From NCBI GenBank assembly GCA_002411515.1, contig DHTF01000029.1, positions 2,207 through 13,901 on the forward strand: DNA of 11,695 nt. Direction: 5' to 3'. The notes beneath the pieces are model-generated. The model saw only the letters and a program-made list of their open reading frames with translations, did not search any database and was not told where the DNA came from. The DNA is from Proteiniphilum sp. UBA5267 (GTDB lineage Bacteria > Bacteroidota > Bacteroidia > Bacteroidales > Dysgonomonadaceae). The position numbers and the translations under genes are program-made. Below are positions 1 through 7,345 of the stretch, in pieces (within the stretch, counting starts at the first letter, position 1; each line of letters opens with the position of its first letter).

Positions 1-1047
1 GCGCTTGCCGCAAACTTCCGAAAGAATATCGAGGCTGGAATTGAGAAGCAGGGCAAGACTGCCTGGCGTCTTTTCCGTCAGGGACTGAAGGTGGCATATG
101 CCTACAACGGTGAAGGCCATAACCGGGGAAAGGGAAAAAGAGCACTGTTGAAGCCGCTGGTCACCTTTTATGATAAAATGATTTTCTCGAAGATCCGGCA
201 GAACTTTGCCAGCAACCTGCAGTATTTCATTGGCGGGGGCGCGTTGCTCGACATCGAGTTGCAGCGTTTCTTCTATGCCATCGGCATCCCGATGTACCAG
301 GGATATGGCCTTTCAGAGGCCTCTCCCATCATCTCCGCCAACTGCACGCAGGCTCACAAGCTGGGCTCCTCGGGAAAGACCATGCCGCGCATGGATATCC
401 GCATCGGTGATGAAGCGATGAACCCGCTGCCAGTGGGTAAGAAGGGAGAGATCCTGATCAGGGGAGGCAATGTGATGAAGGGTTACTGGAAGAACCCGGA
501 GGCGACGGCAGAGACCATTGTCGACGGCTGGCTCCGCACTGGCGACATGGGTTACCTCGATTCAGACGGTTATCTTTACGTGTTGGGGCGTACCAAGTCG
601 CTGCTGATCAGTAACGACGGGGAGAAGTTTTCTCCCGAGGGAATTGAGGAGTCGATTACCGCCAAATCGGAGTACATCGACCAGTGCGTACTGCACAACA
701 ACCAGAGCCCTTATACCACGGCGCTGCTGACGGTGAACAAGGAAGCGCTGAACCGGCGCACCGCAGACCCCTCCGAAGCGGTACGAATTATTGCTGGCGA
801 GATTGCTGCCTATATGAAAGGTGGAAAGTACGACGGACTCTTTCCCTACCGCTGGATTCCGACTGCCTTTGCAATCATTGAGGAACCCTTTAGCGAGAAG
901 AATGGGATGGTTAACTCCACCATGAAGATTGTGAAGCACAAGGTGTATGAAAGATATGCAAAGGAAATTGAGATGCTGCACACGCCGGATGGAAAGAAAT
1001 CAGATTCGGAACACAATCTGAAGATCCTGTTGGGACTGTTGTCTTAG
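1..1047 (+). CDS. Long-chain fatty acid-CoA ligase (AMP-forming), 5'-truncated
   Basis: C-terminal 348 residues of an acyl-activating enzyme of the ANL superfamily. It would join a fatty acid to CoA through an acyl-adenylate, feeding lipid synthesis or fatty acid recycling. The reading frame is open from base 1 (visible start ALAANFRKNI), so the true start is outside the window and the GTG at 91 is only an internal codon. Visible family motifs are the adenine-binding YGLSEASP near residue 104 of the visible part, the conserved TGDMG near 181, the hinge region LGRTKSLLISNDGEKFSP, and a C-terminal NSTMKIVKHKV that carries the expected catalytic-type lysine. The full family length is about 600 residues, so roughly the first 40 percent is missing. 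The gene ends in TAG and overlaps the last four bases of the convergent small gene. Chain-length specificity cannot be read from the sequence; a bacterial FadD-like or 'AMP-binding protein' label would both fit. Confidence 0.9.
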   Translation, partial: ALAANFRKNIEAGIEKQGKTAWRLFRQGLKVAYAYNGEGHNRGKGKRALLKPLVTFYDKMIFSKIRQNFASNLQYFIGGGALLDIELQRFFYAIGIPMYQGYGLSEASPIISANCTQAHKLGSSGKTMPRMDIRIGDEAMNPLPVGKKGEILIRGGNVMKGYWKNPEATAETIVDGWLRTGDMGYLDSDGYLYVLGRTKSLLISNDGEKFSPEGIEESITAKSEYIDQCVLHNNQSPYTTALLTVNKEALNRRTADPSEAVRIIAGEIAAYMKGGKYDGLFPYRWIPTAFAIIEEPFSEKNGMVNSTMKIVKHKVYERYAKEIEMLHTPDGKKSDSEHNLKILLGLLS

Positions 1048-1235
1048 TGATCTGATAAAAATGAATGGGAACGGGAGATTCTTTCTTCCGTTTTTTCTTT
1101 TTGAGGTAACTCGCACATGTTACAACCACCGCAGTAGGAGTTGTCTTTGCGGGTGAAAAAGTGCCATACCTGTCGCAGGAGGATTATTCCTGTAACAATA
1201 CCGATGAGGATGACGATGAAAAGTTGTATGTCCAT
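1044..1235 (-). CDS. FeoB-associated Cys-rich membrane protein (63 aa)
   Basis: Small protein starting MDIQLFIVIL. It has one hydrophobic segment (about residues 3-22), a basic stretch (RQVWHFFTRK), then a cytosol-type tail with the motif CGGCNMC (Cys35, Cys38, Cys41) and a charged end. This matches the FeoB-associated Cys-rich membrane protein family, short proteins typically encoded directly downstream of feoB. Their precise role is not settled; the three cysteines suggest binding Fe2+ or helping FeoB. Here the gene follows feoAB on the same strand after 113 bases with no obvious terminator between, so co-transcription is likely. The frame stays open upstream into feoB, but that extension (to 1484) is a shadow of feoB in another frame; ATG at 1235 gives the family length. 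No Shine-Dalgarno is seen. The stop overlaps the stop of the convergent acyl-CoA ligase. Confidence 0.8.
   Translation of the reverse strand: MDIQLFIVILIGIVTGIILLRQVWHFFTRKDNSYCGGCNMCELPQKEKTEERISRSHSFLSDH
1070..1102 (+). terminator. Rho-independent terminator of the acyl-CoA ligase gene
   Basis: Bases 1070-1078 (AACGGGAGA) pair with 1084-1092 (TCTTCCGTT region) as a 9-bp stem with one G-T wobble and a 5-base loop. A T tract follows (six T, one C, five T, to 1102). It lies 22 bases after the plus-strand stop codon. Unusually, it sits wholly inside the convergent minus-strand small gene, where it encodes about residues 45-56 of that protein. Confidence 0.7.
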
Positions 1236-1275
1236 AATCTTACAACAAAAAAAACTGTACAATGTTTGAGAGGGA

Positions 1276-1369
1276 TTCCATTTTACAGAAACAAGCTCCC
1301 AACTGCTTATTGGTGGCCAACTGAGGACTCTGAATCGAGGTTCCCATTCTACAGGAACAAGCTCCCAAC
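1276..1369. repeat. Imperfect direct repeat duplicating the feoAB 3' end
   Basis: Bases 1276-1303 and 1342-1369 match at 25 of 28 positions at a distance of 66 bases. The second copy (1342-1369) contains the last six codons and TAG stop of feoAB. Read on the minus strand, both copies encode VGSLFL followed by a stop (TAG in the gene, TAA in the downstream copy), and both are in the same frame because 66 is a multiple of three. All three differences are transitions; none changes the encoded residues. The 38 bases between the copies have no recognisable function. Confidence 0.75.
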
Positions 1370-3856
1370 CTGATGTACCACAAGGGCAATGAGCCAGGCC
1401 AGCCCCGTGGAGTAGAAGACGCTGAACAAAGCCCATTTCCAGGAATGCGACTCCTCCTTGATGGCTGCAATGGTTGCGATACAAGGGAAGTAAATCAGTA
1501 CGAAGAGCAGGAAGCCGATGATCACGAGCGGAGTGAAGACCGGTGATCCGTCAGGATAAGCTTCGGCCTGCAACCTGGTCTGCAACGACTGCTGGTCATC
1601 GCTGTCACCTGCGTAAAGCACACCCATGGTGCTGATCACAATCTCCTTGGCAGCCATCCCCGAGAGGAGGCTTACAGATATCTTCCAGTCGAACCCAAGC
1701 GGTCGCATCACTGGCTCCATAATCTTTCCTATTTTCCCGATATAGGAATTCTCCTGATGTGCCTTGTTTTGTGCGTGGCCTATTTCGGCCAGTTGAATAT
1801 CGCGTTCGATGCTGTTGATTTCATTTCGGTCGTACTGTTCTTCAACCTTTGCCACTCCTGCCTCAAATGCAGCATCTCTCTGCCTATTCTGTGGAAAGTA
1901 ACCCAGAAACCAGATCACAATAGAGGCGACCAGGATGGGGCCTCCCATCTTTTGGAGGTACTGCCGCGAGCGGTCCCACATGTGCGTGACGATCGCTTTC
2001 AGGGTAGGCATTCTGTAGGGGGGCAGTTCCATCACAAAAGGCGTATCCTCCTCCCGGAAGAGTGTTTTTCGAAACAGACGTGCCGTGAGGGCCGCAATCA
2101 AGATGCCAAAAGCGTACAATCCCAGTAGGACGAGGCTCGCCCGGGTAGGAAAGAAAGCACCGACGAAGAGGATGTAAACCGGTAGGCGGGCGCTACAGGA
2201 CATGAAAGGGACAATAAGCATGGTGATCATGCGGCTGCTGCGGCTTTCAATAGTGCGTGTAGCCATCACGGCAGGTACATTACAGCCAAAACCCATGATC
2301 AGCGGGATAAACGATTTCCCGTGAAGGCCGATCCTGTGCATCAGTTTGTCCATGATGAAGGCGGCACGGGCCATATAGCCGGAGTCCTCCATAAAGGCAA
2401 TGAACAGATAGAGGATCACGATGTTGGGTAGAAACACAATCACGCCGCCAACACCACCGATGATGCCATCCACGATCAGCGCTTTCAGGGGACCCTCCGC
2501 CATGTTGTTACGGATCAGGTTTCCCAGAACGGAGACCAGCCACTCGATCCATCCCATCGGGTAGTTACCCAGACGAAAGGTGGCCTCAAACATGATCCAG
2601 AGGAAGAGAAAGAAGAGTGGAAAACCAAGATATTTGTTGGTGACAATGGAGTCGAGCAGTTTTGTTTTTTCGGCAAAATGAATTTTCTCGGTGAGCGTTT
2701 CTTTCAATGCTCCGGCAATGAATCCGTAACGGGCGTTGGTGAATGCCGACTCGGGATCTTCGCGCAGCAGCTTCTCTATGTAGGTGCATTCCTTGTCTCT
2801 GCGAGAAAGAATCTGCTCCCGGAGAGGGTGCATGTTTATGCGACTTTCCACTTCCTTGTCGCCCTCCAGCAATTTCACGCATACATACCGCAGAGGTATC
2901 TCCCAATTTTTGACCTCACGCTGTATCAGTTCCCGTTCCATGATGGTGATCGACTTCTCCAGTACCCTTCCATAAGGGATTTGTACCGGTTCCCGCTCTT
3001 TGGCCTGGTAGATGGCGATAACTTTTTCAAGGAGCTGGGGTATGCCTTCTCCTCTCTTACCTACTGTGGGAACAATGGGCGTGTTGATGAGTGCGGAGAA
3101 TTTCTCATGCTCAAATGTGCGACCACTCTCCTCCAGCTCGTCATACATGTTCAAGGCGATGACCATGGGAACTTGCAGGTCAAGTAACTCAGTGGTGAGG
3201 TAAAGGTTCCGTTCAAGCGCCGATGCCGATACCACATTCACAATCACATCGGGTTTCTCCTCCAGCATGTACTTTCGGGCATACAGCTCCTCGGGAGTGT
3301 AGGCGGAAAGAGAATAAGTGCCCGGCAGGTCGACCAGCGTGAAAGTGTAGCCGTGGTGCTTTAACGTACCCTCCTTGGCGTTTACCGTCACACCGCTGTA
3401 GTTTCCCACTCGCTCATGCCCTCCTGATGCCAGGTTGAAAATGGATGTTTTCCCTGAGTTAGGGTTCCCCAGCAAGGCTACTTTGATATTTTTTTCGGGT
3501 GTATGGTGATGGCCGGCACGATGCCGTCTCCGCAATCCGCCCCCGTTTCCGTTCTCCGCTACAGCAGAAGGTGGGCTGTCATCAGTCGCCAACAGCTCAT
3601 CGGTATCGAAGCCTCTTTTTTTTGCTTCCTCCTCCAGCATGGCGATCTCTATCATCACTGCCTCACTTCGGCGCAATGATACCTCATATTCCATGATCCC
3701 ATACTTGATGGGATCTTTCAACGGTGCGTTCAGCAGTGACTTCACTTCCTCACCACGCACGAATCCCATCTCCAGAATACGTTTCCTGAAGGCGCCGTTA
3801 CCATTTACTTTTATGATGTATGCTTTTTGTCCTGTTTGTAGTTCCGACAGTCGCAT
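1349..3856 (-). CDS. feoB: FeoA-FeoB fusion, ferrous iron transport protein
   Basis: GTP-driven Fe2+ importer of the inner membrane, 835 residues. Residues 1-75 form a FeoA (SH3-like) domain (MRLSELQTGQ, ILEMGFVRGEEV). A low-complexity linker (about 76-123, with HHH) joins it to the FeoB G domain: G1 GNPNSGKT (130-137), G2 Thr157 in GVTV, G3 DLPG (176-179), G4-like NMYD (236-239), and G5-like region TVGKRGEG. A helical guanine-dissociation-inhibitor-like segment follows, then the membrane part from about residue 408, with Gate motifs GFGCNVPA (Cys525) and PFMSCSARLP (Cys554), and Cys792 in the late YFPCIA segment. These are the conserved FeoB pore elements. The charged loop at about 655-710 lies between membrane segments. 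The start is an ATG preceded 11 bases upstream by AAGGGAG, unusual for this phylum. The downstream gene is the FeoB-associated Cys-rich protein; the upstream neighbour, fumC, is divergent. FeoA fused to FeoB is known in Bacteroidetes. Confidence 0.96.
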   Translation of the reverse strand: MRLSELQTGQKAYIIKVNGNGAFRKRILEMGFVRGEEVKSLLNAPLKDPIKYGIMEYEVSLRRSEAVMIEIAMLEEEAKKRGFDTDELLATDDSPPSAVAENGNGGGLRRRHRAGHHHTPEKNIKVALLGNPNSGKTSIFNLASGGHERVGNYSGVTVNAKEGTLKHHGYTFTLVDLPGTYSLSAYTPEELYARKYMLEEKPDVIVNVVSASALERNLYLTTELLDLQVPMVIALNMYDELEESGRTFEHEKFSALINTPIVPTVGKRGEGIPQLLEKVIAIYQAKEREPVQIPYGRVLEKSITIMERELIQREVKNWEIPLRYVCVKLLEGDKEVESRINMHPLREQILSRRDKECTYIEKLLREDPESAFTNARYGFIAGALKETLTEKIHFAEKTKLLDSIVTNKYLGFPLFFLFLWIMFEATFRLGNYPMGWIEWLVSVLGNLIRNNMAEGPLKALIVDGIIGGVGGVIVFLPNIVILYLFIAFMEDSGYMARAAFIMDKLMHRIGLHGKSFIPLIMGFGCNVPAVMATRTIESRSSRMITMLIVPFMSCSARLPVYILFVGAFFPTRASLVLLGLYAFGILIAALTARLFRKTLFREEDTPFVMELPPYRMPTLKAIVTHMWDRSRQYLQKMGGPILVASIVIWFLGYFPQNRQRDAAFEAGVAKVEEQYDRNEINSIERDIQLAEIGHAQNKAHQENSYIGKIGKIMEPVMRPLGFDWKISVSLLSGMAAKEIVISTMGVLYAGDSDDQQSLQTRLQAEAYPDGSPVFTPLVIIGFLLFVLIYFPCIATIAAIKEESHSWKWALFSVFYSTGLAWLIALVVHQVGSLFL

Positions 3857-3883
3857 AAATATTCAAACTCCCTTATTAGCCTG

Positions 3884-3891
3884 CAAAGGTA
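3884..3891 (-). promoter_or_regulatory. Predicted -7 box of the feoAB promoter
   Basis: TACCTTTG on the minus strand is an exact match to the Bacteroidetes -7 consensus TAnnTTTG. It would start transcription near 3877, giving a leader of about 20 bases that includes the AAGGGAG ribosome site (3868-3874). A TTG at 3919-3917 could serve as a -33 element, though the spacing is a little long. Confidence 0.6.
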
Positions 3892-3904
3892 CAACTTTTC
3901 TCTA

Positions 3905-3931
3905 TATTATTTAAATCAATTATAAATAATA
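3905..3931. promoter_or_regulatory. AT-rich inverted repeat, candidate operator between feoAB and fumC
   Basis: TATTATTTA (3905-3913) and TAAATAATA (3923-3931) are perfect 9-bp inverted copies separated by 9 bases. The element covers the expected -33 region of the feoAB promoter and lies upstream of the fumC promoter, a suitable position for a dimeric metalloregulator (Fur- or DtxR-type). It does not match the classical Fur box. The surroundings are very AT-rich, so chance is a real alternative. Confidence 0.35.
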
Positions 3932-3965
3932 ACTTATGTAATACTTCGTTTGATGTTGTTTTTTG

Positions 3966-3973
3966 TATATTTG
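3966..3973 (+). promoter_or_regulatory. Predicted -7 box of the fumC promoter
   Basis: TATATTTG matches TAnnTTTG exactly. It would place the transcript start near 3980 with a leader of about 35 bases. No convincing -33 TTTG is seen at the expected distance; nearby TTTG (3949-3952) is too close. No Shine-Dalgarno precedes the ATG, which is normal for Bacteroidetes. Confidence 0.55.
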
Positions 3974-4014
3974 AACAGTGACGGGAATGATAAGTAAACG
4001 TAAACAAACATATT

Positions 4015-5415
4015 ATGGAATACAGAATAGAAAAAGACACCCTGGGTGAGGTGAAGGTGCCAGCCGATAAATTGTGGGGCGCACAGACAGAACGGTCTCG
4101 CAATAATTTTAAAATAGGTCCGCCTGCTTCCATGCCGATGGATATCATCCATGGCTTTGCCTACCTGAAAAAAGGAGCTGCTTATGCAAATCATCAATTG
4201 GGAATCTTGTCCGGTGATAAAAGGGATCTCATTGCAAAGGTGTGCGACGAGATACTGGAGGGGAAGCATGACGACCAGTTTCCACTGGTGATCTGGCAGA
4301 CAGGATCAGGCACACAGAGCAACATGAACGTCAACGAGGTGATTTCCAATCGGGCACAGCTGCTGGCTGGCAAAGTGATCGGAGAAGGGGAGAAGACGCT
4401 GCAGCCCAATGATGATGTGAATAAATCGCAATCGTCGAATGATACTTTTCCTACTGCCATGCATATTGCCTGTTATAAAAAAGTAGTGGAGCTGACGTTG
4501 CCTGGATTGAGGCAGCTGCATAAGTCTCTCCATGCAAAATCGGAAGAGATGGCCAATGTGGTGAAGATCGGTCGTACACATCTGATGGATGCAACCCCGA
4601 TTACACTGGGGCAGGAGTTTAGCGGGTACGCAACACAGCTGGCGTTCGGTATCAAAGCCATTGAGCATACGCTGCCCCATCTGGCAGAGCTGGCTCTGGG
4701 AGGCACAGCCGTCGGTACGGGATTAAACACGCCGAAGAATTACGATACGACGGTGGCTCAGTTTATTGCCGAGTTTGCCGGCCTTCCTTTTGTGACAGCC
4801 GTCAACAAGTTCGAGGCAATGGCAGCTCATGATGCCATTGTGGAGACACATGGTGCATTAAAACAAGTTGCGGTCTCGCTCAACAAGATTGCGAACGATA
4901 TCCGTCTGCTGGCCTCAGGACCCCGGAGTGGTATTGGCGAGATCCATATTCCTGCCAACGAGCCCGGCTCATCCATCATGCCAGGGAAGGTGAATCCTAC
5001 CCAGACAGAGGCACTCACCATGGTATGTGCACAGGTGATGGGAAACGATGTGGCGATAGCTGTTGGCGGGATGCAGGGCCATTTCGAGCTGAACGTGTTT
5101 AAGCCGCTGATGGCGGCCAACTTCCTGCAGAGTGCGAAGCTGCTGGGAGATGCAGCAGTGTCGTTCGATATACATTGCGTTTCCGGAATAGAACCCAACA
5201 AACCGCGCATCAAGGAGTTGCTGGACAACTCGCTGATGCTGGTAACGGCGCTCAACACAAAGATCGGTTACTACAAGGCGGCAGAGATCGCCAATGCAGC
5301 ACACGCAAACGGGACCACCTTGAAACAGGAGGCGCTGCGGTTGGGATATGTGACGGCGGAAGATTTCGACAAGTGGGTGCGTCCCGAAGAGATGATCGGC
5401 CCCATGGGCGGTTGA
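4015..5415 (+). CDS. fumC: Fumarate hydratase class II
   Basis: Iron-independent, oxygen-stable fumarase of the aspartase/fumarase superfamily. It interconverts fumarate and L-malate in the cytosol as a homotetramer. Length is 466 residues, as usual for FumC. Active-site elements are in order: [10 protein letters not shown] (Ser98-Thr100), [14 protein letters not shown] (Ser140, Ser141, Asn142), [10 protein letters not shown] with His189 as the partner of the catalytic acid/base system, and the signature loop [15 protein letters not shown] (about 318-332, with Ser319/Ser320, Lys325, Asn327 and Glu332). The loop and the C-terminal GPMGG fit FumC better than aspartase or argininosuccinate lyase. 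It is divergent from feoAB across a 158-bp shared regulatory region and is followed by its own terminator and the class I fumarase. The two enzymes catalyse the same reaction but are not homologous, so they are probably used under different iron or oxygen states; that use is inferred. Confidence 0.95.
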   Translation: MEYRIEKDTLGEVKVPADKLWGAQTERSRNNFKIGPPASMPMDIIHGFAYLKKGAAYANHQLGILSGDKRDLIAKVCDEILEGKHDDQFPLVIWQTGSGTQSNMNVNEVISNRAQLLAGKVIGEGEKTLQPNDDVNKSQSSNDTFPTAMHIACYKKVVELTLPGLRQLHKSLHAKSEEMANVVKIGRTHLMDATPITLGQEFSGYATQLAFGIKAIEHTLPHLAELALGGTAVGTGLNTPKNYDTTVAQFIAEFAGLPFVTAVNKFEAMAAHDAIVETHGALKQVAVSLNKIANDIRLLASGPRSGIGEIHIPANEPGSSIMPGKVNPTQTEALTMVCAQVMGNDVAIAVGGMQGHFELNVFKPLMAANFLQSAKLLGDAAVSFDIHCVSGIEPNKPRIKELLDNSLMLVTALNTKIGYYKAAEIANAAHANGTTLKQEALRLGYVTAEDFDKWVRPEEMIGPMGG

Positions 5416-5503
5416 CAATTCATGCTGGTCCCTGTCCTCCGGATGTTTTAGTAGCAGGAGAATCCAATGAATAACCTGTTACTGCGTCAAGGAGTATGAA
5501 TAT

Positions 5504-5533
5504 AAATGGCATCTTTTTTTGATGCCGTTTTTT
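5504..5533 (+). terminator. Rho-independent terminator after fumC
   Basis: AAATGGCATC (5504-5513) pairs with GATGCCGTTT (5521-5530) around a loop of seven T, with one T-G wobble, and runs into further T. It lies about 90 bases after the fumC stop, separating fumC transcription from the class I fumarase gene. Confidence 0.7.
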
Positions 5534-5538
5534 ATTTG

Positions 5539-5546
5539 TATTTTTG
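5539..5546 (+). promoter_or_regulatory. Predicted -7 box of the class I fumarase promoter
   Basis: TATTTTTG fits TAnnTTTG. TTTG at 5518-5521, at the loop/stem junction of the fumC terminator, is a possible -33 element (17 bases between). The transcript would start near 5553 with a leader of about 50 bases. Confidence 0.5.
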
Positions 5547-5601
5547 TCTCATGAACGCATACACCGGATCAACATCTAAACGATTATAACCAAATATTTT
5601 T

Positions 5602-7242
5602 ATGGCAAACAAACCTTTCAGATATCAGTCGCCTTTTCCCATGTCGAAAGACCGGACTGACTATTATCTGCTCACCAAAGAGCATGTCTCTGTATCAGAA
5701 TTTGAAGGAAAAGAAATCCTCAAAGTATCCAAAGAAGGATTGACATTAATGGCTCAAACCGCCTTTCGTGATGTGGAGTTCTTACTTCGTCCCGAACACC
5801 AGGAGCAGGTCGCTAAAATCCTTCACGACCCCGAAGCAAGTGAAAACGACAAATTCGTGGCACTCACCTTTCTGCGCAACGCCGAGATATCGGCTAAAGG
5901 AATCCTTCCCTTCTGCCAGGATACCGGTACGGCCATTATCATGGGCAAAAAAGGACAACAAGTGTGGACCGAAGGGAACGACGAGGAGGCCCTTTCGGAA
6001 GGAGTCTATAACACGTTTGTCAATGAGAACCTGCGATACTCACAGAATGCTCCCCTCAACATGTACGACGAGGTGAATACTGGCACCAACCTGCCGGCAC
6101 AGATCGATCTCTATGCTGTGGAGGGTAATGAATACAAGTTCCTTTGCATTGCCAAGGGAGGTGGTTCCGCCAATAAGACCTACCTCTACCAGGAAACCAA
6201 GGCTTTGCTTACCCCCGGGAAACTGGAAACCTTCCTGATTGAGAAGATGAAGTCGCTGGGTACGGCTGCCTGCCCGCCCTACCACCTGGCGTTTGTGATC
6301 GGCGGTACGTCGGCAGAGGCTAACCTGAAGACAGTGAAGCTGGCGTCGGCCAAATATTACGACAACCTGCCGACCGAAGGCAATGAGTTGGGACAGGCTT
6401 TCCGCGACATTGAACTGGAAAACAGATTGAAGAAGGCATCGGAAGAACTGGGCCTGGGTGCACAGTTTGGTGGAAAGTTCTTCACACACGACGTACGTGT
6501 GATCCGCTTGCCACGCCATGGTGCTTCCTGTCCCGTGGGAATGGGTGTTTCCTGCTCAGCCGACCGCAACATCAAGGCTAAGATCAACCGCGACGGTATC
6601 TGGATTGAGAAGATGGAGGACAATCCGGCACGGCTTATTCCGGAAGAATATCGCCAGGCCGGTGAAGGGGGCGGTGTGAAGATCGACCTGAACCGACCCA
6701 TGAGTGAGATACTCACTGAACTCTCCAAATATCCCGTTTCTACACGCCTCTCACTCAACGGAACCATCATCGTGGGACGCGATATTGCTCACGCGAAACT
6801 GAAGGAACGGATCGACAGGGGCGAGGGAATGCCTCAGTATATGAAGGATCATCCTATTTATTATGCCGGCCCGGCAAAGACACCCGCAGGGTATGCCTCC
6901 GGATCCATGGGACCCACCACAGCTGGACGCATGGACTCCTACGTGGATCTGTTCCAGTCGCATGGCGGTAGCATGATCATGCTGGCCAAAGGGAACCGCA
7001 GTCAGCAGGTAACTGACGCTTGCAAGAAGCATGGCGGCTTCTACCTGGGCAGCATCGGCGGTCCTGCTGCTATTCTCGCACAGGAGAGCATCAAGAGTCT
7101 GGAGTGCCTTGAGTACCCCGAGCTGGGCATGGAGGCTATATGGAAAATTGAAGTGGAGAATTTCCCGGCTTTCATTCTGGTGGATGACAAGGGGAACGAT
7201 TTCTTCAAGGTAGTGACACAGCCCAATTGTGCGATGGGCTAA
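5602..7242 (+). CDS. fumA: Fumarate hydratase class I (iron-sulfur, FumA/FumB type)
   Basis: Single-chain, 546-residue [4Fe-4S] hydro-lyase converting fumarate and malate. Three cysteines fall at the positions of the E. coli FumA cluster ligands: Cys105 in FCQDTGTA, Cys224 in AACPPYH and Cys318 in VSCSADRN. Other conserved blocks are [46 protein letters not shown] and the C-terminal half ending [11 protein letters not shown], including [18 protein letters not shown]. The length and near-colinear sequence match the one-piece class I enzymes, not the split alpha/beta form. This enzyme type is efficient but loses its catalytic iron on exposure to oxygen or superoxide, so pairing it with FumC is biologically sensible. 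FumA and FumB cannot be told apart by sequence outside enterobacteria, so the symbol is by similarity. The gene has its own predicted promoter; no clear terminator follows. The start is the ATG giving the usual N-terminus; no Shine-Dalgarno is seen. Confidence 0.95.
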   Translation: MANKPFRYQSPFPMSKDRTDYYLLTKEHVSVSEFEGKEILKVSKEGLTLMAQTAFRDVEFLLRPEHQEQVAKILHDPEASENDKFVALTFLRNAEISAKGILPFCQDTGTAIIMGKKGQQVWTEGNDEEALSEGVYNTFVNENLRYSQNAPLNMYDEVNTGTNLPAQIDLYAVEGNEYKFLCIAKGGGSANKTYLYQETKALLTPGKLETFLIEKMKSLGTAACPPYHLAFVIGGTSAEANLKTVKLASAKYYDNLPTEGNELGQAFRDIELENRLKKASEELGLGAQFGGKFFTHDVRVIRLPRHGASCPVGMGVSCSADRNIKAKINRDGIWIEKMEDNPARLIPEEYRQAGEGGGVKIDLNRPMSEILTELSKYPVSTRLSLNGTIIVGRDIAHAKLKERIDRGEGMPQYMKDHPIYYAGPAKTPAGYASGSMGPTTAGRMDSYVDLFQSHGGSMIMLAKGNRSQQVTDACKKHGGFYLGSIGGPAAILAQESIKSLECLEYPELGMEAIWKIEVENFPAFILVDDKGNDFFKVVTQPNCAMG

Positions 7243-7345
7243 AGAGCTTTCAGCCTGAGAATCGGTAACGGGTCGACAACAAGGTGTAGCCAAGGGTAAT
7301 CAATTTCCATACGGAATTTATTTTCAGATCTTTTTAACAATAAGA

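Noticed and set aside
91..1047. GTG at 91 as the start of the acyl-CoA ligase
   Set aside because: The frame is open to base 1 with family-like sequence, and a protein starting there would lack most of the adenylation domain.
1161..1373. Plus-strand 70-residue open frame with a repeated FPFYRNKLPT-like peptide
   Set aside because: It is antisense to the small gene and the feoAB end; the repeated peptide just reflects the DNA repeat.
1236..1484. Upstream extension of the small Cys-rich gene into feoB (open frame of 146 residues)
   Set aside because: The added part is out-of-frame feoB 3' sequence plus the duplicated block; the family protein begins at the ATG at 1235.
6751..7293. Minus-strand open frame of 180 codons opposite the class I fumarase
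   Set aside because: Shadow of a highly conserved coding region, with no domain signs or promoter.
7243..7345. Possible terminator or promoter between the class I fumarase and the GH2 gene
   Set aside because: Only a 4-bp stem (TTCC/GGAA) and a weak -7-like TATTTTCA are present; neither is good enough to call.
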